This document shows, piece after piece, positions 9,848-21,026 of a DNA stretch of 64,000 bases. The notes under the pieces were generated by a model. That model saw only the letters and a list, made by a program, of their open reading frames with translations. It searched no databases and was not told the origin of the DNA. Position numbers and translations under genes: made by a program. The stretch is from Cupriavidus sp. UYMMa02A (lineage in GTDB: Bacteria > Pseudomonadota > Gammaproteobacteria > Burkholderiales > Burkholderiaceae). How positions within the stretch are numbered: the first letter of the stretch is position 1; the number at the start of each line of letters is the position of its first letter. The stretch is from positions 62,001-126,000 of the forward strand of contig LRMT01000033.1 of the NCBI GenBank assembly GCA_001725945.1. Reading direction: 5' to 3'.

Positions 9848-11973
9848 TCAGAACCCGGCACGCGCCTGGATATACACCATGCGCGGCGCGCCGACCAAAC
9901 GCCCGGCATTGCTGTCCGTCGTACGCGTGTAGTAGCGCTTGTCGAACAGGTTGTTGATGCCGATTGTGATATCGGTCCGCTTCCACTGCGGAATCGTGAA
10001 CATCGCCTGCAGATTCCAGGTGCGGAAGCCCGGAATGCGGCCCACGCTACCGTCCGGCGACTCGGCGATGGTATTGGCCAGATCCGAGTACTGCGCGCTC
10101 TGGTGCGTGGTCGAGACATTGAAGGTCCAGTTTCGCCAGTCGTAGCGCGCGCGATCGTATCGGTATTGCGCGAGTAGAACGGTACGTCGAGACCGGCCGT
10201 GGCGCCCGACTTCTGGATCGCGCGCGTGTAGGTGTAGTTGGCGTAGACATTCAGTCCGCCGAGCACGCTCGAGCGTTCGAAGGTGTAGTCGATTGCGGTT
10301 TCAACGCCGTCGTGGTCGGTCGCGCCGATATTCTGGAACGTCGCGGGGAAGAGTCCCGGCACCTGCTGGATCTGGTTGTCGAACTTGATCTTGAACGCGG
10401 TCAGCTCTGCCTTGATGCGGTTGTCGGTCCAGCGCGTGCCCAGTTCGAACGTGCGGGCGACTTCTGGCTGAAGCGGATTGTTCGGCGTCTGCGAATTGAG
10501 CTGGGTGTTCTGCACCGGGCCGAACGACGTGCTGTAGTCGGCAAACACCGTCCACGCATTGTTCACGAGGTACGACACGTTGACCGACGGCAGCGCCTTG
10601 TTGTTCGTGCTGTCGAACTGCGTCGCCGCGCCGCGCTGCTGGCGCGTGGTATCGATATGTTCGAAGCGCACGCCCGGCACGATGCGCCAGCTGCCGACGG
10701 CGATTCGGTCATCGATATACACCGCGTGCGCATCGGTGGCGTTGTCGTACGTGGTGGTCGGGCCGACCACGCCGGTTCGCGGATTCTGGTTGAAGGCGTT
10801 GTCGTCGCCGCGTTCGCGGATATAGCGGTAGCCGACGGTGATGTCGTGCGTCGTCGGTCCCAGTGCGACGCGCTGCGTGTAGCGCGGCTCGATGCCGAAC
10901 GTGGTGTAGTTACGCGGCTGGTGCGCGATCACGGTGGCACTTTGCTGCAGCGTGCTCTGGCGATAGCTCTCGTTGAAGAACGTGCGGATCTCGAATTCCT
11001 GGTTGGCGGAGATCGTGTTCACATAGCCGAGGTCGAACGCCGTGCGGTTGCCGCTCCAGTAGTCGTTCGGCCGCGTGTTCTGGAACGGGTCGGCATTGTA
11101 TTGCGCGACCGTCAGGCCGCCCGGCGTGCGCGAGCGCACGTCGTAGTACGAGACCTTGCCGTAGACCTGCGACGTGTTATTGATGTCGTAGGCAAACTTC
11201 ACGGCCAGGTCGTTGACGTCATCGTCGCTGCCCTTGCGCCATTCGCGGCCCGTCATGCCCGAGTACAGCACGGCGAGTCCGAGCCCGCTGTCGAGCGTGG
11301 TCCCCACGAATGCGTTGTACTGCGTATTGCTGCCGCCGCCTTCCGTGTAGATGTTCTCGCGGATCGACGCATCGCCGGTGATGCCGGGGCTGGTCGGAAT
11401 CGGCTTGGTGTTGAAGTTGATGATGCCGCCGACGTTCTGCGGGCCATAGCGCACGGCGCCGCCGCTGCGCACGACGTCGATCGATTCGATATTGCCAAGG
11501 CTCACCGGCGCGAACGAAAGCTGCGGTTGCCCATACGGCGCGACCGCCATCGGGATGCCGTCGAGCAGTACCGTCGAGCGCGGCGAATAACGGCCCGTTA
11601 GGCCGCGCACACCGATGTTGAGCGAGACAGCGCTACCAGCGGTGCCGGAGTTGTCGGTCGCCTGCACGCCTGGAATGCGGCGCATGACGTCGCCAATGCT
11701 GGAAGCGCCGCTCTGCTCGATCTGCGCTTCGCCCACCACGGTGCGCGCGCCGGCGAACGTCTTCACGCTGTTCTGAAGCCCGGTACCCAGCCAGTTGCCC
11801 GTGACCTGCACGGTATCGAGCACCTGCTCGACATTGCCGTTCTGCCCCGATTGCACATCAGCCTTCTGGGCGAACGCCAGTGGTGCCATGCACAGCAGCG
11901 AGACAGCAACCGCCGTGGCGCGCAGCGCGATCTGGGGTGCGGCTGGCTCGTTGCCGCATCGGCTCGACTTCAT
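9848..11973 (-). CDS. FecA-like TonB-dependent ferric siderophore/citrate receptor (frameshifted)
   Basis: Outer-membrane TonB-dependent receptor of about 708 residues: signal peptide (about 1-36, ending AFAQ), plug domain with VVGEAQIEQ, GDVMRRIPGV and VRSGGAVRYGPQNVGGIINF, then a 22-strand barrel ending in an aromatic residue (QARAGF). The plug, especially APYGQPQLSFAPVSLGN, closely resembles FecA. There is no N-terminal signalling domain and no fecI/fecR pair nearby, so it is probably controlled by Fur alone. One indel near 10150-10160 shifts the last 100 residues; the correct C-terminus ends at 9848. The substrate could be ferric citrate or another carboxylate siderophore. Confidence 0.85.
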
Positions 11974-12020
11974 GACTTCTCTTCCTTGTGACTGGCAGGT
12001 GACGAAAAGTCATGAATGTA

Positions 12021-12039
12021 AATGATAACGGTTATTGTT
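12021..12039 (-). promoter_or_regulatory. Fur-box-like site upstream of the TonB receptor
   Basis: AATGATAACGGTTATTGTT sits about 50 bases upstream of the receptor start. It contains the palindrome ATAAC-GTTAT and resembles the Fur consensus GATAATGATAATCATTATC. Iron-repressed expression of the receptor is the natural inference; not tested here. Confidence 0.6.
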
Positions 12040-12221
12040 TGTAACTCATCAACATAAAGTGATGCTAACTTCACTCAAAATGCCTGAAATGTTGCCTTGC
12101 CGCGACAAACGTACAATCAGGAGCCTTGCGGTCGCCAGAACCATTCCCGCTCAAAGCGCGGGCGCTGATCACAGCAGGGGGCGTTTGGGCACCTGGTTCC
12201 GGACAGGTAGAACCACCGATC

Positions 12222-12238
12222 GCCCCCGCATAGGGGGC
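12222..12238 (-). terminator. Short GC hairpin after the 83-aa gene
   Basis: GCCCCC-GCATA-GGGGGC, a perfect 6-bp stem with a 5-base loop, 8 bases beyond the stop of the 83-residue gene. No T-run follows on the minus strand, so termination is only plausible. The preceding stretch 12040-12220 holds no gene I can support. Confidence 0.4.
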
Positions 12239-12245
12239 TCGGGAC

Positions 12246-12497
12246 TTAATCGTGCCCCGTCACCGCCCGCTTGGTGGCGTGATAGCCGTGCTTGGTCGTA
12301 TCAGCAACTGCATGCGCGGCCGCCTTGGTGCCGCGGCCGATCGCGAACGTCGCATCGCGCACGGCGTGTCCGCCCTGCTTGCCTGCGGCCTTGACGTTTT
12401 CCTTGAATGCATGGGCATCCGCGGACAGGCTCGCCTGCGCGAGCGGACTCGCCGCGGCGAGCGTGATCGCGATGATCAGAGTGTTTGCCTTCCTCAT
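12246..12497 (-). CDS. Small exported hypothetical protein (83 aa)
   Basis: 83 residues with a clear signal peptide (MRKANTLIIAITLAAASPLAQA, cleavage near residue 22) followed by a Lys/His/Ala-rich mature part of about 60 residues (VKAAGKQGGHAVRDATF...). No enzyme motif or membrane segment beyond the signal. Such small basic periplasmic proteins are common in Cupriavidus and Ralstonia, and I cannot assign a function. It ends just before a GC hairpin. Confidence 0.65.
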   Translation of the reverse strand: MRKANTLIIAITLAAASPLAQASLSADAHAFKENVKAAGKQGGHAVRDATFAIGRGTKAAAHAVADTTKHGYHATKRAVTGHD

Positions 12498-12565
12498 GCC
12501 AATGGGTCCGGTGTCCGGCTGGTATCACATACCCATATTTTAGCCTTGTCCGGACCCACAGGCTG

Positions 12566-13821
12566 TCAGCTGGGCGCGGCCCCCGGTTCGGTGATCGCGC
12601 TGTAGACCAGCGTGCGCAGTTGGCGCCGCACGGGATATGCCGAGGACGGCAGCAATTGAGTCAGGAAGAGTCCGATCAGATCCTCCTGCGGGTCCACCCA
12701 GAAGAAAGTGCTGGCTGCTCCACCCCAGAAGAAATCTCCGGCGCTGCCGGGGATCAGCGTGGTCGCGGGTGTCACCGTGGTGGCAAAGCCGAGGCCGAAA
12801 CCCACGCCGTCATAGGTCGCTTCGCTGAACATCGAGCGCGACAGGCTCGGCAGGTCCACCCCGCCCGGCAGGTGGTTGGCGGTCATCAGCTGCAGCGTCT
12901 TTGGCCCCAGCAGGCGCACGCCATCGAGTTCGCCGCCTTGCAGCAGCATGCGCGCGAAGCGCATGTAGTCGGCGGCCGTGGACACCAGTCCGCCACCGCC
13001 GGAAACGAAACTCGGCGGCTTCAGATACGGGCTGGCGCGCGGGTCGTCCTGCAGCATGGGGCCCTTCTCCGATATCACCTTCGAACCGAGCACGCCGATC
13101 GCATAGCACGCGCAGAAGCGCGACACCTTGTCTTCCGGCACATGGAAGGCCGTGTCGACCATGCCCAGTGGATCGAAGATGCGTTCCTTCAGGAAGGTCT
13201 CGAACGGAATGCCGCTGACCTTGCCGACCAGGTAGCCAAGCACGTCGGTAGAAACCGAGTAGTTCCAGGCCTCGCCCGGCGAGAATTCGAGCGGCAGCCC
13301 CGCCAGCTTGTCGATCATCGCGTCGAGCGTGCCTTCGGTAGCAAGCTCGCCGAGTTTCAGCTTGCGGTAGGCTGCGTCGACGTTGGTGTTTTGCTGGAAG
13401 CCATAGGTCAGGCCCGAGGTGTGGCGAAGCAGGTCGACCACCAGCATCGGGCGCACTGCCGGCCGCGTCTGGAAGCTCTCCATGAAGCCGCCCGCGTGGA
13501 CGCCCAGGTTTTCCCATGCGGGGATGTACTTGCTGACCGGGTCGTCCAGCGCGATCTTGCATTGCTCGACCAGCATCATGACCGCGACCGAGGTCACGGG
13601 CTTGGTCATCGAATAGATGCGGAAGATCGAATCCTGCGCAAGCGGCACCTGCCGCTCGCGGTCCGCGAAGCCGAGCACCGAGTTCAGCGCCAGTTCGCCG
13701 CGCCGCCACACCTGGACCAGCGCGCCGGGCAGCTTGCCATTCGCAACATAGGATTCATCGATGAAACGTTCACGCGCGCAAGCCGCTCGCGGGACATCCC
13801 CTGTATTTCCCTGCTTTGCAT
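12566..13821 (-). CDS. Beta-lactamase-fold serine hydrolase, EstB-like (frameshifted)
   Basis: About 418 residues of the class C beta-lactamase/esterase family. The nucleophile motif SMTK (S-x-x-K) is near residue 72 and a Tyr motif is seen in NYSVSTD; GGGGLVSTAADYMRF and FFWGGAASTFFWVDP are typical of EstB-type carboxylesterases. No signal peptide, so probably cytoplasmic. The true start is ATG at 13821, preceded by GGGGGAAGG. One base is missing near 13772 (frame gives ARVNVSSMN, expected ARVERFIDESYV). The natural ester substrate is unknown; penicillin hydrolysis is not implied. Confidence 0.82.
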
Positions 13822-14020
13822 AGTCACCTTCCCCCGGTTATTGCCTTGGCCGACGTGCGCCGCAAGCGGCGCGCACCTCGCCATCATGACATTGGCCGCC
13901 CGTTCGCGCCAAGCGCAAGCGGAGCCGCTCCGGAATCCGGTCAGACCCGGCGCGATTTCTCCGACACGGTGGACTAGATTGGATACTGGCCAGTGAACGT
14001 CTTTCCAAGGAGATCACATC

Positions 14021-14278
14021 ATGCCCGCACGGAATCCCCGATTCACCGCGCTTGCCGTTGCCATGGCGCTGACGGCCTGGTCAGGCATGTCCTCTGCGAC
14101 GGAACAGGCGCAGCAACGGCGTGAAGGCCGCGACGTCCGGCAGGATACGCGCCAGGATTCCCGGCAAACCAAGCAGGATTGCCGGGCCGCCAACCAAAAG
14201 AGCAACGCGGGTTGCCGGCAGGACAAGCGGGATACCAAGCAGCAGGGCCGGCAGACGGCCCGCGACATCAAGTATTGA
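14021..14278 (+). CDS. Small exported Gln/Arg/Asp-rich protein (85 aa)
   Basis: 85 residues with a signal peptide (about 1-27, ending SSATE) and a strongly charged mature region in which R-Q-D/T-x units recur (DVRQDTRQDSRQTKQD, then DKRDTKQQGRQTARD), with two Cys residues around CRAANQKSNAGC. A good ribosome binding site (AAGGAG) lies 10 bases before ATG. Probably a periplasmic disordered protein; function unknown. Confidence 0.65.
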   Translation: MPARNPRFTALAVAMALTAWSGMSSATEQAQQRREGRDVRQDTRQDSRQTKQDCRAANQKSNAGCRQDKRDTKQQGRQTARDIKY

Positions 14279-14310
14279 CCCCGCGCTCCAACCGGCCGAC
14301 AGGCTGATCG

Positions 14311-17121
14311 TCAGGCCCCGAGCACCTTGCCTCCGCCATAGCTCGACTGTGCGGGCGCCACCCCGCCCAGCGTCATCCTGACTGCGCAGTACTTGAACTC
14401 GGGAATCTTGCCGAACGGGTCCAGCGCCGCGTTGGTGAGCTTGTTGATGGCCGCCTCGTAGTAGCAGAACGGCACGAAGACGGCGCCGCGCGGCGTGCCG
14501 GCATCGGCGCGCGCGTACAGCGAGACCTCGCCGCGCCGCGAGGCCAGCGTGATGACATCACCGGGCTGGCCTCCGAGCATGTCCAGGTCGAGCGGATGCA
14601 CGAGCGCGACCGGGTCGGGCTCGATCGCGTCAAGCACGCCCGCACGCCGCGTCATGCTGCCGGTGTGCCAGTGTTCGAGCTGGCGCCCGGTGATCAGCAC
14701 CGTCGGGTAGTCCGAGTCGGGTCGTTCGTCCGCGGGAATGATGTCCGCGGGGACGAAGCGGCCGCGCCCCGTCTCGGTCGGAAAGCTGTCGGTGAAAATC
14801 ACCGGCTCGCCCGGGTCCCTTCCGCGCGGCACGGATAGGTCACCGCGCCCGCCTGCTCGAGCCGCTCCCACGTCACGCCGCCGATGCTCGGCATAGCGTG
14901 CCGCATCTCCTCGAAGACCTCCGCCACGTTGCCGTAGTGCCAGTCGAGCCCCAGCCCCTGCGCCATCTGCTGGATGATCCACAGGTCCTGCCGCGCCTGT
15001 CCCGGCGGCAGCAGCGCCTGCGCCCGAGCTGCACGGTACGGTCCGTGTTGGTGAAAGTGCCGGTCTTCTCCGGAAAGGCCGAGGCAGGCAGCACCACGTC
15101 CGCCAGGTAGGCGGTCTCGGTCAGGAAGATGTCCTGCACCACGAGGTGGTCCAGCGCGGCCAGCGCCTCGCGTGCATGCTCGGCGTCGGGATCGGACATG
15201 GCGGGGTTTTCGCCCATGATGTACATGCCCCGCACCTCGCCGCGGCCGATGGCTTGCATGACCTCCACCACAGTCAGCCCCGGCTCGCGATCGAGCGGCA
15301 TCCCCCACAACCTCTCGAAGCTTGCGATGGCGTCCGGGTCGTCCACGCGCCGGTAGTCCGGATACATCATCGGGATCAGCCCCGCATCGGACGCGCCCTG
15401 CACATTGTTCTGGCCGCGCAGCGGATGCAGACCGGTACCGGGACGGCCGATCTGCCCCGTCATCAGCGCGAGCGCGATCAGGCAGCGCGCGTTGTCGGTG
15501 CCATGCACGTGTTGCGAGATGCCCATGCCCCACAGGATCATCGATGCCTTCGACGTGGCATAGGCGCGCGCGACCTCACGGATGGTCTGCGCGTCGATAC
15601 CGCAGACCGGCGCCATCAGTTCGGGGCTGAATGCGGCAACGTTGCGCTGAAGCGCTTCAAACCCGATCGTGCGGCTGTCGATGAAGTTCTGGTCGACCAG
15701 TCCTTCATCGACGATCACATGCATCATCGCATTGAGCAGCGCGACATCCGCATCCGGCGTGAACTGCAGGAAGCGCCAGGCAAAGCGCGCCAGGTCCGAG
15801 CGGCGCGGATCGGCGACGACGAGCTTCGTGCCGTTCTTCACCGCGTTCTTGATCCAGCTCGCCGCGACCGGGTGGTTCACGGTCGGGTTGGCGCCGATCA
15901 CGATCACCAGCTCGGCGCGCTCGACATCCATCACCGGATTCGACACGGCTCCGGAGCCGATGCCTTCGAGCAGCGCCGCCACCGAAGACGCATGGCACAG
16001 CCGCGTGCAGTGATCGACGTTGTTGCTGCCAAAGCCGGTGCGCACGAGCTTCTGGAACAGGTAGGCCTCTTCGTTGCTGCCTTTGGCCGAACCGAAGCCG
16101 GCCAGCGCGCGCTTGCCATGCGTGTCGCGGATCTGCGCAAGACCGCCGGCGGCGAGCGCGATCGCCTCTTCCCACGTCGCTTCGCGGAAGACGTCCATCA
16201 CACGGTCCGGGTCCATGACGAAGTCGCCGCGCTTGGGAACGCCTTCGCGCCGTATCAGCGGTACGGTGAGCCGCTGCGGATGCTGGACATAGTCGAAGCC
16301 GTAGCGGCCTTTCACACACAGCGCTCGTGGTTGGCCGGACCGTCCCGCCCTTCGACGTAGAGGATGCGGTTGTCCTTGACGTTGTAAGTCAGCTGGCAGC
16401 CCACGCCGCAATACGGGCAGACCGACTTCACCTGCCGATCCGGCACGGCGAGCGCGGCATCGCGCGCCGGCATCAGCGCGCCGGTCGGGCAGGCTTGCAC
16501 GCACTCGCCGCAGGCGACACACGTGGACGCGCCCATGGGGTCGTCCATGTCGAACACGATGCGGGCAGCGTCGCCGCGCTGCGCAAGGCCGATCACGTCA
16601 TTGACCTGCTCGTCGCGGCAGGCGCGCAGGCAACGCGTGCACTGGATGCAGGCGTCCAGGTTGACGGCAATGGCCGGGTGCGAAAGGTCCGCGGCCACGC
16701 GCTCGCGCGGCGCAAAGCGTGGCTTGCCGACATCCAGGCGCGCAGACCACTCGTCCAGCTCATTGTGCCGCGTGTATTCGGCTTCCGGCATATCGGACTG
16801 CAGCAGCTCCAGCACCGTGCGCTGGGCGCGGCGCGCGCGTTCGGAATCCGTCTGCACGGTCATGCCCTGCGCGGGATAGCGGCAGCAGGAAGGCGCGAGC
16901 ACGCGTTCGCCCTGGATCTCCACCATGCAGGCGCGGCAGTTGCCCGCCGGGTCGAGTCCGTCCTTGTAGCACAGATGCGGCACGTCAAAGCCTTCGCGCT
17001 GCGCGACCTTCAGCAGGTTTTCGCCGGGCTGCGCGCTGACTTCACGTCCATTGAGCGTGAACGTGACGGACGGCTCCGTGGATTCGACCAGCGCGCGTTC
17101 GGCGCGTGTCAGCGCATTCAT
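14311..17121 (-). CDS. fdwA: NAD-dependent formate dehydrogenase alpha subunit, FdwA/Fdh1A type (frameshifted)
   Basis: Catalytic Mo/W-bis-MGD subunit that oxidises formate to CO2. About 937 codons. The N-terminal NuoG-like part has a 2Fe-2S ferredoxin fold (CYKDGLDPAGNCRACMVE), then CIQCTRCLRAC and CVACGECVQACP clusters and the CPYCGVGC 4Fe-4S motif. The catalytic domain has the metal-ligand Cys in DHCTRLCHASS, and the MGD-binding C-domain ends GGKVLGA. Indels near 16318, 15030 and 14830 break the frame, but every segment matches. The start overlaps the fdwB stop in an ATGA. The two-subunit layout with a fused beta subunit matches tungsten FDH1 of Methylobacterium and fdwAB of Cupriavidus; metal choice is inference. 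Confidence 0.9.
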
Positions 17122-18852
17122 GCCTGTGCCTCCGGGCGGTTCGGCACCGCCTGCAGTTCATGGGGAAAGTAGCGGATCACGCAATCGATCGGATTCGGCG
17201 CGGCCTGCCCAAGCCCGCAGATCGATGCGTCGCGCATCACGGCGGACAGGTCTTCCAGCGCGGGCAAGTCCCATTGCGGCCGGCGGATCAGGTCGAGTGC
17301 CTTGGCCGTGCCCACGCGGCACGGCGTGCATTGCCCGCAGGACTCGTGCCTGAAGAAGTGCATCAGGTTGCGGGCCGCGGCCACGGCGCTGTCGTGGTCG
17401 GACAGCACCACGACAGCGGCCGAGCCGATGAAACAGCCGTGCGGCTGCAGCGTGTCGAAGTCGAGCGGGATGTTGCCCATCGACGCGGGCAGGATGCCGC
17501 CCGACGCCCCGCCGGGCAGGTAGGCATAGAAGGTGTGCCCGTCGAGCATGCCCCCGCAGTATTCGTCGATCAGCTCGCGAACCGTAATGCCGGCAGGCGC
17601 CAGGTGCACGCCGGCCGGCGCACACGGCCCGACACCGAGAACGAGCGCAGCCCCTTGCGGCCATGCCGGCCCTGCGACGCAAACCATTCGGCGCCGTTTT
17701 CCAGGATGTCGCGCACCCAATAGAGCGTTTCAAATTGTGCTCGAGCGTCGGCCGCCCGAACAGGCCGACCTGCGCCACATAGGCGGCCGCAGTCGCGGCA
17801 TGCCGCGCTTGCCTTCGATCGATTCGATCATCGCCGATTCTTCGCCGCAGATGTATGCACCCGCGCCGCGCCGCAACTCGATCCGCGGCAGGTCAGGTAC
17901 CGGCGGATCGTCGCGCAGATCCTGCAATGCCCGCGTGAGGATCGCGCGGCAGCCCGCGTATTCGTCGCGCAGGTAGATGTAGATGGCTGAAACCTGCGTC
18001 ACCGCGGCGGCAATCAGCATGCCTTCGAGGAAGCGGTGCGGATCGCGCTCGAGATAGACGCGATCCTTGAACGTGCCGGGCTCGCCCTCATCGATATTGA
18101 CGGCCATGAGCCGTGGCGCCGGCTCGCGCGCCACGATGCGCCATTTGCGCCTGTCGGAAAACCCGCACCGCCCAGGCCGCGCAGGCCGGAGTCTTCCATC
18201 GTGCAAAGCACGGCGTCCCGATCGAGGGTGCCCTGCGCGAGCGCTTGAGCAGATCGTAGCCACCGGATGCCCGGTACGCACCGTAGCCCGTACGGGCCAC
18301 CGCATCATCACGCACCGCGCCCGCCGCCACACAAGATGCAATCGCTTCGACCGTGGCGCCATCCACCGGATTCTGGCCTGCCAGCGCGGCAGGTGCTTTC
18401 TCGCAGCGGCCGATGCCACGGTGCAGCCACCACGCGCACGTCGTGCCCAGCACCGACGGAAGCCTGTCGATGAGCGCGCGCGCACCGGCCATCTCGCAGG
18501 CAATACCCTCGCACACTCGTACTGTCAGCGCCGGCGGCGGCGCGATATGGCCATCCGCATCTTCCCGCACCACGTCGAAGTGGTGGTAGAAGGTCGCGAC
18601 CTCGTACACCTCCGTCATCGCCAGGCCAAGTTCCTGCGCCAGCGCGACCAGATGAGGCATGGCCAGCTGACCGTAGCGGTCCTGGATGCAATGAAGGTGC
18701 TCGATCAACAGGTCGCGGCGGCGCGGCATGTCGCCAAGCGCCGAGTGGACTTCCGCCAGTGCGGCGACGTCCACCTGCCTGCCCTTGGGCTGGCGGCGCT
18801 TGCGCAGCCGTCCAAGCCCGGTGGCCTCGATCGGGATGACAACCTGGTTCAT
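17118..18852 (-). CDS. fdwB: NAD-dependent formate dehydrogenase beta subunit, fused NuoE-NuoF (frameshifted)
   Basis: About 578 codons. The first 170 residues are NuoE-like, with a 2Fe-2S site (VCEGIAC and, across two compensating indels, CIGRC). The rest is NuoF-like: FMN/NAD site GGAGFPTGRKW, NIDEGEPGTFKDR, and the 4Fe-4S motif ESCGQCTPCRVG. It passes electrons from the alpha subunit to NAD. At least six indels occur (about 18443, 18422, 18242, 18156, 17785, 17738, 17627), the densest in the window, yet all conserved blocks survive. Start ATG at 18852, with AGGAGA upstream. It lies 180 bases downstream of oxlT, in the same direction. Confidence 0.88.
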
Positions 18853-19031
18853 GGATCTTCTGTCTCCTGCGGGGCGCGATCACGGTCGCTGCAAATGGCG
18901 TTCAGGAAGACGCCCTTGCGGGCCGCCTTCCTGTCGCTCTTTCTACGTCGTACCTCGTATTGTGCTACGGGGTGCGCTGCCTGTGCACGGTGATGGAAGC
19001 GGCACGCCGTAGGGCTTTCTTCATCGTGTCA

Positions 19032-20351
19032 TCAGGTCAGGTCCTCCGGCACGGTGCGATACCCCATCGGGCTGGTGGTATTGGCATGCACATACTTGCG
19101 GGCATGCGCTTCGCGCATCGGCTTCAGGACAAACAGCGCGATCAGCGCGGTCAGCCCGGCCATGGCCGAAGCCAGCACGAACACCGCATGCCAGTCGCCG
19201 GTCGCGGCCGTGATCACGCTCGAGAACGGCACCAGCAGCGCGGCCGTACCCTTGGCCGTGTACAGCAAACCAGCATTGGTGGCGGCGAACTTCGGACCGA
19301 AGGTGTCGCCGCACGTCGCCGGGAACAGGCTGTAGATCTCGCCCCATGCGAAGAACACGATGCCGGTCAGGACCACGAACGCCACCGGGTTGTGGCCGTA
19401 CTTGGACAGCATCAGGATACCCACCGCCTCCACTGCGAACGCGAAGAACATGGTGCGCTCGCGGCCGATATGGTCGGAGATCCAGCCGAAGAACGGGCGC
19501 GTCAGTCCGTTGAGCACGCGGTCGATGGTCAGTGCAAAGGTCAGCGCGGGCAGCGTCAGGCCAAGGATAGACACCGGCGCGTCATGCAGGCCGAAGTCCT
19601 TGGCAATCGGGCCGAGCTGCGCGGTGGCCATCAGCCCCCCGGCGGCCATCATCACGAACATCGCGTACATGACCCAGAAGATCGGCGACTTCAGCACCTG
19701 GCGCGGCGTGGCGTTGTAGGTCGCGGCAGCCTTCAGCGTGGACTTGACCTCGCTCAGGATCTTGGCCGACGGCGGATACAGAGCCATGCCCAGGAAGAAC
19801 ACGACCAGGCCCTGGCCCAGGCCGAACCACAGGAACGTGGCCTCGTAGCCCGACGACTTGATCATGTTGGCAATCGGCACCACGGTCATCGCCGAACCCG
19901 CGCCGAACCCCGCGGCGGTAATGCCCGCGGCAAGCCCGCGCCGGTTCGGGAACCATTTCAGCGCATTGCCCACGCAGGTGCCGTACACCGCGCCCGCGCC
20001 GATACCGCCAATGGCCGCCGCAAAGTACAGCATCGGCAGCGAGGACGCCACCGAGTTCAGCGCCCACGCAATCGCGCACAGGAGGCCGCCGCCGACGACC
20101 ACGGGGCGCGGGCCGTACTTGTCGACCAGATAGCCTTCGATCGGCACGAGCCAGGTCTCGGTGACGACGAAGATGGTGAACGCAACCTGGATCGCGGTCC
20201 GGCCCCAGTGGTACTTCTCATCGATCGGATTGACGAACAGCGTCCATCCGTACTGCATGTTGGCAATCATTGCCATACAGATGACGCCGAAGACCAGCTG
20301 TACCCACGGCGACGCAAATCGCGACGTGGACTCCCTTTGCTGCAGTTCCAT
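19032..20351 (-). CDS. oxlT: OxlT-like oxalate/formate antiporter, MFS
   Basis: 439-residue MFS carrier with 12 predicted membrane segments, related to the oxalate:formate exchanger OxlT. Motifs include YGWTLFVNPIDEKYHWG near segment 1, EGYLVDKYGPRP in the 2-3 loop, and LGPIAKDFGL. I start at ATG 20351 because AGAAGGAGA lies 7 bases upstream. The open frame extends 45 codons further, but that extension translates the regulatory element at 20462-20476. Import of oxalate against formate export fits the Frc/Oxc/FDH genes. Other small dicarboxylates are possible substrates. Confidence 0.82.
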   Translation of the reverse strand: MELQQRESTSRFASPWVQLVFGVICMAMIANMQYGWTLFVNPIDEKYHWGRTAIQVAFTIFVVTETWLVPIEGYLVDKYGPRPVVVGGGLLCAIAWALNSVASSLPMLYFAAAIGGIGAGAVYGTCVGNALKWFPNRRGLAAGITAAGFGAGSAMTVVPIANMIKSSGYEATFLWFGLGQGLVVFFLGMALYPPSAKILSEVKSTLKAAATYNATPRQVLKSPIFWVMYAMFVMMAAGGLMATAQLGPIAKDFGLHDAPVSILGLTLPALTFALTIDRVLNGLTRPFFGWISDHIGRERTMFFAFAVEAVGILMLSKYGHNPVAFVVLTGIVFFAWGEIYSLFPATCGDTFGPKFAATNAGLLYTAKGTAALLVPFSSVITAATGDWHAVFVLASAMAGLTALIALFVLKPMREAHARKYVHANTTSPMGYRTVPEDLT

Positions 20352-20461
20352 GATGTCTCCTTCTAGGCGGCAGGGACCGCCTGTGGTGGAAGATATGGGC
20401 GCCTGATGACGCCTCTCGCTTACCGCTCTCACGAACAGCTTAGCCGCTCTAGTGCTATACG

Positions 20462-20476
20462 GTATGTGATATATCA
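20462..20476 (-). promoter_or_regulatory. Shared 15-bp operator upstream of oxlT
   Basis: GTATGTGATATATCA, with the perfect palindrome TGATATATCA at 20467-20476, about 110 bases upstream of the oxlT start. On the minus strand the element falls between a possible -35 TTGGTT and -10 TATAGC (16-base spacer), a position that suits a repressor. The same 15-mer occurs at four other promoters of this locus. Confidence 0.75.
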
Positions 20477-20486
20477 ACCAAGTCAA

Positions 20487-21026
20487 GCGTATTCTTCGCC
20501 GCCATGCAGCATTCCGTTTTCGCGCCAGTTAGGCGGCGGCGAGCCGCTTCGGCGCGACTGGTGTGCAGTGCGCATCAACGGAAAGGTCTTCCGCTTTCGG
20601 AGTCCTTGGAAATCAAGCAGTTATCCCGTTTTGCCGCATCAATCCGGCGCGCCAGGACAGGCGTCAGCATGACCGGATTCGTCACAGTGGAAAATCGAAA
20701 ATCGGGCAGGCTGGGGAAAGTCCCTAGTTGAATACAACTAAGACATTACCCAACTGTATGGACAAGGAGGTGCAGGAACAGGGATGTGCCGGCAGTGCGG
20801 AGGCAGTGCGGAGGCAGCGTGGCGGCGAGCGGGGCGATGACTGAGCAGTCCACCGAAGGCTTGGCGGCCGAAGATCCGCGTGGCAGTTGCTCCCGTCTGC
20901 CGGCCCTTGCTCGAATGCCAGGGCCAAGCGTGGGATTACAGCAAGGCGGGTAATACACCAAGGGTTGCCGGCCGCTACAGCCCTTGTCGGATGCGCCGGT
21001 CAGGACGGCGACGGGTACAGCAGGTG
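20487..21026. other. Intergenic stretch without a supported gene
   Basis: Between the oxlT promoter and the 72-residue small gene. The open frames here (for example 20746-20961 minus) lack a ribosome binding site, have unnatural composition and no recognisable similarity. I see no gene. Confidence 0.5.

Noticed and set aside
12566-13821. Beta-lactamase resistance gene
   Set aside because: S-x-x-K fold is shared by EstB esterases; no signal peptide and the sequence around the motifs is esterase-like.
20352-20486. 45-residue N-terminal extension of OxlT
   Set aside because: It would translate the operator and promoter; a strong ribosome binding site supports ATG 20351.
20746-20961. 71-residue minus-strand frame upstream of oxlT
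   Set aside because: No ribosome binding site, Cys/Pro/Arg-rich composition, no conserved features.
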